From Mallotus nudiflorus (Eukaryota > Streptophyta > Magnoliopsida > Malpighiales > Euphorbiaceae), in NCBI GenBank assembly GCA_947683625.1, contig CANTUR010000623.1, positions 124,001 through 188,000 on the forward strand: DNA of 64,000 nt. Direction: 5' to 3'. The notes beneath the pieces are model-generated. The model saw nothing but the letters and a program-made list of their open reading frames with translations. It was not told the origin of the DNA and searched no databases. A program made the translations under genes and the position numbers. Of this stretch, positions 55,851 through 64,000 are shown in pieces; position 1 is the first letter of the stretch, and each line of letters opens with the position of its first letter.

Positions 55851-56400
55851 AATAGTAATTAAGAATATCCTTAAGTACTTGAGAAGGACTAAGGATGCAT
55901 TTTTACTATATGGTGGGCAGGAAGATGAGCTAGTTGTAAATTGTTACACAAATGCTAGCTTCCAATTTAATAAAGATGACTTCTGATCGCAGTCAAGTTA
56001 TGTGTTTTGATTAAATAGAGGTGAAGTGAGCTCAAGAAGTTTAAAGTAAGACACTATTATCGATTCTACAATAGAATTTGAGTGAATAGCTACCTCAGAT
56101 GTAGCCAAGGAAGCTGTTTGGATTAAGAAGTTCATAAATGGATAAGGAGTTATTCCTAGTATATCAAATCCAATGGACTTGTATTGTGATAACAATGGAG
56201 CCATAGCACAGGCTAAGGAACCCATATTACATTAACGATCTAAACATATACTCAGGTGTTATCATCTTATTAGGGATATTATTAAGAGAGGAGACATGAA
56301 GATATGTAGAGTACCAATAAATGACAATGTTGCTAATCCACTAACTAAGCCTCTTCAACAAGTCAAGTAGAAGAGTCATTCTAGGTCAATGGTTATGAGA
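55851..56400 (+). pseudogene. K3 RNase H
   Basis: Reads LKYLRRTKDAFLLYGGQEDE, SSYVF, IATSDVAKEAVWIKKFING, YCDNNGAIAQAKEP, KHILRCYHLIRDII and DNVANPLTKPLQQ, the copia RNase H series, with scattered stops. A purine-rich stretch GCAAGTGGGAGATTG follows directly before the 3' LTR (about 56422-56436) and is the polypurine tract. Confidence 0.95.
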
Positions 56401-56435
56401 TACAATGTTGATTGGGGCTAGTGCAAGTGGGAGAT

Positions 56436-58015
56436 TGTTAGTGATATGCTCTAGGCTAATTATTTAATGGCCATAATTTTACATTGTCATTTTTCTATTT
56501 TAATAATAAAGAGGCATTCTTATTATTACTAGCTAATTCTAGTATTATCCTTGATTAGTTAATTCTACTAAGATCATCAAGTACGTTACTTGATAATAAA
56601 ACTCTTACGTAATACTTGAATTCTAATCTAAATATCCCTAGTTTTTAATTGTTGTGGTAATAATAATGAATAAATACTAGTATGAGGTTGACTAATGATT
56701 AGGTTTTACTGATCATGTATATGAGATATTAAGTCAAACTTATAAGTACATATTTAGGAAAATGATATACTGGATTAACCCACTATGATAATAGCACATG
56801 GATTATTGTCATAGGTAATTCTTATCATAGTAGTATTATTTGAGCCGTCTATCCTACAATCACCATGGTTTCATATATGATAAGTTTTGTATTTTGACAC
56901 ATCCATACACCATACTTTAACCAGATTGTAAAATAGGTTATGATTGGATATAGAAAGAGTTATGTGAGGAATGCGAGTGGTTAAGATGGAATTTGTCCCT
57001 CAATTATTTTGAGAAGATATCTAATAGGCCCCTTGATGAGTTAAACTGAAGAGAAATATATGGCCATCATAGAATGACAACGAGTTATTAGTATTAGCCT
57101 ACTTGGGATCGAGAAACAATATAATTGAATAATTTAAAGATAACATAATCCATGCTTTATATTTAATCAGGACATCATGTGACAAAAGGACTATAGTACA
57201 CGTTGTGTATTAGGTTATGTCAGATTATCGACCTTCACACAACTTGTGTAGTCATAATGTCTTACTAGAGACCAATTATGACTTATAGGCTAAAATGGAA
57301 ATTTTAGGCCCACAACCAACATTATGTGAATCTATAGGGTCGCACACTTAGAACAAGCCCAAAGTATACTTAGGTTAATAATCCTAATAATTATCTTTAT
57401 GTAAGATTAAGTAGAATATATATATATATATATATATATAAGTATTTATTTATTTATTTCCTAATTTATTTAAGGTAAGAGTTATTTAAATAAATAGGAA
57501 ATGATTCTAATTTAGAATTAGAATCAAAATAGAAAAAGGACTTTAAACTTACTAAAATTGTTTTGGTAAGTGGAGATGTATGAAACCCTAGAAAGGATGG
57601 TTATAAATACATCTCATTCTCTAGGTTTTAGGTTTAAGGGGTTAATCCACCTTTTCTCCTTCTTTTTTCTACACTTCTTTTATGAAAAGAAAAGAAATAA
57701 AGAGAAAATGTGTTATGAGACAACAAAGGTTCTAGCAGACCTACTTTGATTTAGATCATCTTATTCGTGTGGATACCGTAGAGGACGTGATCTTTTTTTA
57801 ACGCCTTAATCCAATAAGAGAACATAAAAAGCTTAAGGTAGGGTTTCATTAGAGTGAACCCCCTCTCTTCCTTCCAATTATCTTACCATTAGATCAACTT
57901 GGTAAGTGTTTGAAAACCCTATCAATTAATCTAAGTCGAATGACATAGATCCTATTTATGGGTTTTAAGGTTAAAGATTTTTTTTTCGCTGCATTATATA
58001 TTATGAAATCCAACA
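56436..58015 (+). repeat. K3 3' LTR
   Basis: Starts TGTTAGTGATATGC and ends GAAATCCAACA. It is the full-length copy of this LTR family and matches S3 in reverse. It carries TATAAATA at 57602-57609 on the plus strand, a (TA)n run at 57418-57440, and a partial inverted AATTCTAATCTA / AATTTAGAATTAG theme. Confidence 0.95.
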
Positions 58016-58020
58016 TTTGT

Positions 58021-58437
58021 CACTTGAACTTCAACCCATTCATCTTTTTATTCTTTTGTCTCCTCATCCTTTTCTTTTTCATACTCCATTGTTGCTTTTG
58101 GAAGCTAAATTTCTATTCCACTTCTTAAAGTAATGGCCTACAACTGTGCCTTTTAATTTTTTCTATGTTACTTGGAAAAGAACCTTAATTTCTTATGATA
58201 AGGAATTAGCCAATTGCTCCACTTGCACCTCCAAATTTTGAATAAAAGAAGAGTGGTTTTTTTATATAAGTTGAGTGTCCTAGTGCATATGCTCGAATCT
58301 ACCCTCTAACCACTTTATAACTTTATCCTATTGGTCCATCTTTGCTAACATTACATCCATGAACTTTTCCAATTTGCTTTCCAGTGACATCACTGAGGAT
58401 GAACTCTTATTATACTGGAATTAAGACTAAGATTGTT
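58021..58437 (-). pseudogene. Athila-like gag, C-terminal part
   Basis: The minus strand reads SLESKLEKFMDVMLAKMDQ, VIKWLEGRFEHMH, SFIQNLEVQVEQLANSLS, GSFPSNIEKIK and AITLRSG (58117-58137), the standard Athila/Tat gag end, followed by an EKEKDEE charged linker. It continues on the other side of K3 at 50625. Stops and one frameshift are present. The right end joins the integrase of 58440-60929 without an LTR in between. Confidence 0.9.
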
Positions 58438-59570
58438 GTGCATTAATTAACTCCAAAGCTTTATGAGGGAAGATTTATGATACAATAAAGGGACTAGACC
58501 ATTGACTCTTTAATTTTACAAGAGATGACCTTAGTCTAAAGTTAAAAAGCAACACCTGATCTCCTTTTTTAAAATGCTTTTTCTTGACATTAGAATCATG
58601 CCAGCTTTTTATTCTTTCCTTATAAATCCTTGCTTGGTTATATGAAGCTTTTCTTGATTTCTTCTAATTCACTCAGTTGCAGCATCCTACTTTCACCTAC
58701 TCTTTTGAAGCCAAAATTTAATGCTTTTTATCACCTAATAAGCTTTATGTTCTAGTTCCACCAGAAGATGACATGTTTTACCATAAACCAGCCTAAACTG
58801 AGACATTCCAATAGGTGTTTTGTAAGCTATCCTATAGGCTCATAAAGCATCATGAAGCTTCCATGTCCATTCTTTCCTAGACTTGCTCATGGTTCTTTCC
58901 AAAAATTTTCTTTAACTCTTAATTACTTACGTCCACTTGACCACTGGTTGAAGGGTAATAAACTGTTGATACTTTATGTTTCACCCCAAAATGAGCCAAA
59001 AGTGTTTCTATATTCTTGTTACATAAATGAGTTCCTCCATCACTAATAATGGCTTGAGGCATTCCAAATTGAGAAAATATTTTCTTTAAGAACTTATAAA
59101 CAATCCTTGCATCATTAACCAAGCAAGCTTAAGCTTCTACTCATTTTGATACATAATCCACATAAATAAGTATATACTTATTTCCATCAAATAGCATAAA
59201 TAGCCCAATGAAATCTATATCTTAAACATCAAATATCTTAACCTCAAAAATAATGGATTGAAGCATTTCATCTTTCCTTGAAATGTTGCCACTTTTTTAC
59301 ATGCATCATAATTAAGAATATAGGTTTGAGCATCTTGAAAAAGTGTAGGCCAATAGAATCCTTCTTTAAGAACCTTTGCATCTATCCTTTATGGACCAAA
59401 ATTTCTACCACTTGCCATCCCATGGCAATGTTGCAAAATTGGACCAACTTCTCCATTTTCTATACAGCTTCTAACCATGCCATCATTGGATAATTTCCAT
59501 AATAAAGGGTCCTCCCAAATGAATAAGCTTATTCTTTTATTAAGGAGTGAAGTGCTTTGGCAATTTTCCA
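58438..59570 (-). pseudogene. Athila-like integrase
   Basis: Zinc-finger part: CHGMASGRNFGP and VLKEGFYWPTLFQDA. Core: FDV-stop-DIDFIG (first Asp kept), ISDGGTHLCNKNIETLL (second Asp kept, open frame 58919-59122) and STSGQVDVSN (Glu replaced by Asp). C-terminal: KTPIGMSQFRLVYGKTCHL, PVELEHKAY-like, KKGDQVLLFNFRLRSS and KLKSQWSSPFIV, which is the GPF-type module of gypsy integrases, ending HKALELIN near 58445. This gives a clear Athila-like integrase with several stops. Confidence 0.95.
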
Positions 59571-59725
59571 CATAAGACCAAATTGGTGATGTCTACAAAG
59601 TAAGGAGTTTCCATGACCTTCAGAACCAAGATCATCTCATTAGGAAATACTTCCTTAATAGCCTTTTCACTGTCATTATCTTGTTTCAACTTTAATCTTG
59701 ACAAGTGATATGCTACTACATTCTT

Positions 59726-60112
59726 TTATACTTTCTTATCTTTAATTTGAATGTCAAATTCTTGTACCAAAATCACCCATCTTATAAACATTGGTTTAGA
59801 ATCCTTCTTGTTCATTAGGCACTTTAATGTTGCATGATCTATATACACCACCACTCTTGAGCCTAGGAGATATGACCTGAACTTGTCAAATGTGAAAATG
59901 ACCACTACCATCTCCTTCTCTGTAGTGGCATAATTGAGTTGTGCATCTGTTAATGTCCTGCTTGTATAGTAAATCACATGTAGCTTATTTTCCTTTCTTT
60001 GGCCAAGTATAGCTCTGATTGCATGATCACTTGCATCACACATTAGCTCAAATGATAAGCTCCATTCTGGTGCTACCACTATAGGTGATGATATCAAAGC
60101 CACTTTTAACAT
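59726..60112 (-). pseudogene. Athila-like RNase H
   Basis: A 128-codon open frame. LSFELMCDASDHAIRAILGQ has the first RNase H Asp (CDAS). VIYYTSRTLTDAQLNYATTE, KEMVVVIFTFDKFRSYLLG, VVYIDHATLKCLM (for TDHAALKYL) and RWVILVQEFDIQIKDKK follow in the usual order. The catalytic Asp, Glu (TTEKEM) and Asp (IDHA) all appear present. It is the longest undamaged domain of this element. It would remove the RNA strand of the RNA-DNA hybrid. Confidence 0.95.
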
Positions 60113-60929
60113 GTTAAAAGATAATTTACACTCATCAGTGAAGATAAAAGGTTACTTTTTTCAAGCAATTTATGTAAGGGTTTAGAAATTTTAGAAAATT
60201 CCTCAATAAATTACCAATAAAGCCTTCATGGCGAAGGAATCTCCTGACACTCTTCACATTGGTAGGATGCTACAATTTCTCAATGGTCTCTACGCTTTGT
60301 CAACTTCAATGTCTTGAGTTAAGATTTTATATCTAAGAACAACCCCTTCATTCACCATGAAATGGCACTTCTCCTAATTTAACACTAAGTTTATTTCTTC
60401 ATAATAAGCTAGAACTCTCTCCAAGTTTTCCAAGAATCCATCAAAAGAATTTCAATAGATTGAGAAATTGTCCATTAAAACATCCATAATTTCATCCAAG
60501 AAACAGAAAAAAGCATGTACAACAATTCTTTCCAACATTTAATCAATGAAAGGCAATAGAAAGTGGTATTTTGTTGTGGCTGAATTTAGTTTCCTATAAT
60601 CAATACACACTCTCCATCCCTTCATAACTCTAGTGGGGATTAGCTCTCCTTCCTCATTCTTCACAATGGTCATTCCTCCTTTCTTTAGTAAACATTAAAT
60701 TGGGCTCATCAATGAACTATATGAAATTGGGTATATGGTCCTAGCATTTTAATAGTTTGATCACCTCTTTTTTCACTACTTCTTGCATATTTAGATTGAA
60801 ACTTCTTTGCCTTTCAATTATTGGGAGAGCTTTAACCACCCTTTTCTTTAGCATTTTTATCAACAAGTCTTCTTGCTCTGGGGTTAATTTAAAGGATATG
60901 TATTAAGAAATGGTTTTACAACTTACAAG
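60113..60929 (-). pseudogene. Athila-like reverse transcriptase
   Basis: From the right: LTPEQEDLLIKMLKK, NMQEVVKKEVIKLLK, EEGELIPTRVMKGWRVCIDY, RKLNSATTKYHFLLPFID, FFCFLDEIMDVLMDNFSIY, and LENLERVLAYYEEINLVLN. The catalytic YMDD box reads LMDN (60467-60478), so the second Asp is Asn. Between PFID and FLDE the usual FDG...FGL block is missing or unreadable. Stops after FSIY and after VLN. The upstream end is cut at 60930 by an LTR insertion. Confidence 0.9.
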
Positions 60930-63900
60930 TGTGGTGAGCACAAGCCTAAATAGGGTGAAATTTTAAAAATTCACTTGCATAATCCTTTATCACAAGAAGA
61001 ATTCCATTCCCAATGATCCATTTTTCATTTTACATATAGCTAAGTATCAAGAAACATATAAACACATAAACCTAGGAAACTCTAAGTTGAAGAAAACTTA
61101 CCAACTCCTCAGTTTGATATAAACCACAATAGTTAATATGCAAGCTCTGGATGCTTTAGGTTCAATTCTTAAATCAAATGCTCTAGCATCTCAAATGTTA
61201 GGCCTCTACCTTAAAACACTAAAGCTCTACTAAATCACCTTCTTGCTTATATTAGATTAGTTACAAGTAGCCTCTCTAATGACCCTCACAAAAATTGCAC
61301 TAATTTTATCTCCTAGCAAGAACACTTAGGGTTTTTTTTTGTAGATGTTATTCTCTCCTTTTTATACATCTCTACAGTCTCTAATCTTATAACACTTCTT
61401 AGGTCATGTATATATATATTAAAAAAGCAAACCCTAATCACATGATAAGTATACAATTTGTCATCAATGATTACTATAGAAATATGTAAAGAATACATCT
61501 CATGTTTTTATCTACATTCATTCTCTACACTTATCAATGGAACATAATCTTTATCTTTGCCATTATCAAAATTTTACACACAAAGGATAATGTGTGCCTA
61601 ATATGACAAATTTTCCATGGTCAAGATTTTATATATAAAAGATAATGTGCCTAATATGACAAATTTGACCATATCAATTTGTATGGACTTGTGCTTTGTA
61701 ATTGGGCCAACACTTGGCCTAAGCCTAATCCATTAGACAAATAGGCCTAGATTATGTTCATGGGCTTTCTCAACATATCATATTAATCTTTGGTCCAAAA
61801 CTAATTTAGGCCTAGGCCCAAATAACTTGGGCCATTAATCCAAGTCTAATTAGAAACAACACATATTATTATTATAATACTTTAATTAATACCTTATATT
61901 AATTAAGTATTAATTAATAATTAAACCTTTACTTGAATTAGATTTCATGATATGTTAGAATCATTGCTTAAAAGCATAACTCAATTTCTATTAATCTTAA
62001 TTAATTGATTAAACTCTATAATCAATAGTTAGATTAATGTTAATGATGATTTGGTGAAACTCTTTTAAGTGTGACTTACTAGGTTTATGTCTAATTGGCA
62101 ATGAGAAGATAATATCAACACTTGATATTCGGTGCAAGTCAAATATAGTGCCCTAGTCTCTAAGACCTAGTATAGAGTAAGTAGGGTGTCGAACACTGGG
62201 AATTTGAAGTAAACTTTGTATTAACCGGATAAATACTCTGATGGATAAGCAAAGTATTAAAATATGAAAAACTATTGAATTATTCTAATTAATCTAAAGT
62301 TACTAAAAATTATTAATTACTTTATTTAATCTAAATTATCTAACAACAAATTTAATTAGCATTTATTAGAATTACAATTTAGAATTAATCAAAGAACTAT
62401 AACAAATAATAATCCACACAATGATTGGAGAATTTAGCCAACAATCCTTAAGAGCAACTCTCATTGTCAATTAAAGTTATTTTTTATTTAAAGTCTACAA
62501 GCATTCTCATGATAATGTATAGATAAATAAAAAAACATTAAGTTCTAAACAAATTCTTAAGCCTTTTAAAGTGGATTTCTTGTCTCCAAGTACTTTCCTA
62601 ACCTTTAAACAAATTCAATTTCTTTCCATCAAATTATCCCAATTCTCATTATGAGTATTTGACTAAAACATCATATATGGTGATAAAGCATATATAACAC
62701 AATTAAGTACTCAATTGAATTTAAACCATTCATATATTATAAAGATAAAAATTTAGTTCATATATTAATTCATCAATGTAATTCTAATAACAAGGACTTA
62801 GCCAAAGTACATAGTATTTAACATCAAAGAATAACAAGGATATATTTTATAAAGTATCTAGTAACTAATAAGAGAGAAAAAGGGTTGTGTTGGTAAAACC
62901 CTTCATTGATCTCCAGGATGTCACTTGATTGTAATAGATCTTCTTTTAATATTTGTACTTTTTGGCTATGTCTTCCTCACGAAACTTTAAGTTCTTTGCA
63001 AAAATAATAAAAAATAATAATGCTAATCAATTCTAATAATATACTAAGTGTTTTTCATTCCTAAAACAAAGCCAAGTTGATGTATTTATAGGCCTCTTGG
63101 CTTCCCAAATTGTGCCCCCTTCAAATAGATGTAATGCGAAAAAGGTACGTTGAAAGGTTATGAAGGACGACTCAGCACCACTATGCTGAGTTAGTGGTAA
63201 CTCAGTTACCTTTCTCTCTATGATGACTCGGCACCATTATGCCAAGTTAGCATACTTCCTCTTAGTAATTCTACTTCCTCTATGATGACTTAGCACCATT
63301 ATGCCATGTTGGCACACTTCTGAACTTCTTCCCTTTTGCTTTTCTCACTCTTTTCTTTATTCCAAAATAGCCAAATGTGCCTCCTTACATAGGTTAAACT
63401 TAATAAAGCCTACAAAACACAAAGTAAGACTATAAAGATAAGAATAATCATACAATAATTAAACAAACATAAACGACAACTAAAGAAAAATATAACATAA
63501 TTATATTAAAGAAGTATACTATATTGCATTATAACAATATTATTTGAAACACCTTTTAAATCTAAATGTGAAAATCTCAATTGTACACATTTAGTTCTCA
63601 TAAGCTATGACTGACCCCTAGTATTGATATCACAACTACCTAATTAAAAATGAATGCATGCATTGATTCACATAAACCCTTTGGTCATAATTACCGTGCA
63701 CTAAAATCCCTTCATTAAAAGATCCTGATATAGCTTAGGGTCAAGGTTTAGTCAAACTCTAATAGCTATATCATATGACCTCGTCTCAAGTTCCAATTCT
63801 TGATAAAATATAAGAAATACTATAAACACCTTTGTAACATTGAAACTCTTTCAAACTATGTCATGTTTTTCCTAGCCAAGAACTTATTCATCAAGAACAA

Positions 63901-64000
63901 AGTTAGATAGCATAGGATTTTATCCCAGTTCACTCCAGGCAATCAATCTCATCTTGGTTGAACACTCATCTTTACATTTAATTAACTAAAAGATGTAATA
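60930..64000 (-). repeat. K1-type copia LTR inserted in Athila RT, runs off the window
   Basis: The left edge reads TGTGGTGAGCACAAGCC, directly next to Athila RT coding. 60950-61030 matches 2975-3060 and 63540-64000 matches 3930-4340, so this is an LTR related to that of K1, in the same minus orientation. Whether it is a solo LTR or belongs to a full element cannot be seen. The middle holds another insertion. Confidence 0.65.
62123..63536 (-). repeat. nested LTR, probably Athila-like
   Basis: The block separates the two K1-like parts. Its left end on the minus strand carries CCCAGTGTTCGACACCC and ...ACTAGGTCTTAGAGACTAGG, typical of U5 ends of gypsy LTRs. Its right end, minus strand, starts TGTTATAATGCAATATAG. 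Three units of about 55 bp with GATGACTCGGCACCATTATGCC lie at 63146-63330. Edges are approximate; no clear target duplication. Confidence 0.45.

Larger units (their letters stand above)
50631..58015 (+). mobile_element. K3: complete but dead Ty1/copia retrotransposon inserted in Athila gag
   Basis: LTRs at 50631 to about 51590 and 56436-58015 flank gag, protease, integrase, RT and RNase H in copia order. The flanks are TTTTT (50626-50630) and TTTGT (58016-58020), a 4-of-5 target duplication. It interrupts an Athila-like gag in opposite orientation. A solo LTR of the same family is S3 (6190-7692). Stops are spread over all domains. Confidence 0.95.

Noticed and set aside
57418..57440. (TA)n microsatellite
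   Set aside because: Simple short repeat inside the K3 LTR, nothing unusual.
1..64000. Host protein-coding genes, tRNA or rRNA genes
   Set aside because: I looked on both strands for conserved plant proteins and for tRNA-like cloverleaf blocks and saw none that I could support. Primer-binding sites resemble tRNA ends only because they pair with tRNAs.

Overview
This window looks like heterochromatic or repeat-rich nuclear DNA of a flowering plant, probably a eudicot. It is AT-rich and made almost entirely of old, nested LTR retrotransposons. I recognise Ty1/copia proteins (gag, protease, integrase, reverse transcriptase, RNase H) and Ty3/gypsy proteins of two lineages: Tat/Ogre-like and Athila-like. 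Every coding stretch carries stops, frameshifts or lost catalytic residues. I see no intact host gene, tRNA, rRNA or CRISPR. The species cannot be told from the sequence.

Layout, left to right. (1) 1-4875: copia K1, minus strand, cut by the window edge, with its 5' LTR at 2943-4875. (2) 4876-9226: older unidentified host sequence with two degenerate reading frames, split by a copia solo LTR (S3, 6190-7692, TSD CTTAA). (3) 9227-23140: G1, a 13.9-kb Tat/Ogre-like element in minus orientation, with LTRs, a gag remnant, a long 5' leader, a plus-strand (antisense) plant-mobile-domain (PMD) reading frame and no recognisable pol. (4) 23141-27201: a short ORF and an Athila-type LTR carrying solo LTR S1 (23929-26214, TSD ACAAC). 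(5) 27202-28149: T-rich DNA and the end of a copia LTR. (6) 28150-31294 continuing at 47755-47819: copia K2, plus strand, split inside its RT reading frame by G2. (7) 31295-47754: G2, a 16.5-kb Tat/Ogre-like element in minus orientation with gag, protease and integrase but no RT/RNase H, an antisense PMD frame, 3' minisatellites, and solo LTR S2 (34270-36354) inside the minisatellite. (8) 47820-49948: G3, the 5' end of a third Tat/Ogre-like element, plus orientation. (9) 49950-50625 and 58021-58437: Athila-like gag/protease, minus, split by the complete copia K3 (50631-58015). (10) 58440-60929: Athila-like IN, RNase H and RT, minus. (11) 60930-64000: an LTR related to that of K1, with a nested LTR inside.

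The most interesting structure is shared by G1 and G2. Between the sense genes and the 3' LTR, both carry on the opposite strand a decayed gene encoding a PMD (MAIN/MAIL-like) protein. In G2 this gene has intron-like gaps with GT...AG borders and, upstream, clustered CACGTG boxes and a TATA-like site. G1 keeps this antisense gene although it has lost all of pol.

The relative order of insertions follows from the nesting: S1 is younger than the Athila LTR, S2 is younger than G2, G2 is younger than K2, K3 is younger than the Athila gag, and the right-hand K1-type LTR is younger than the Athila RT.
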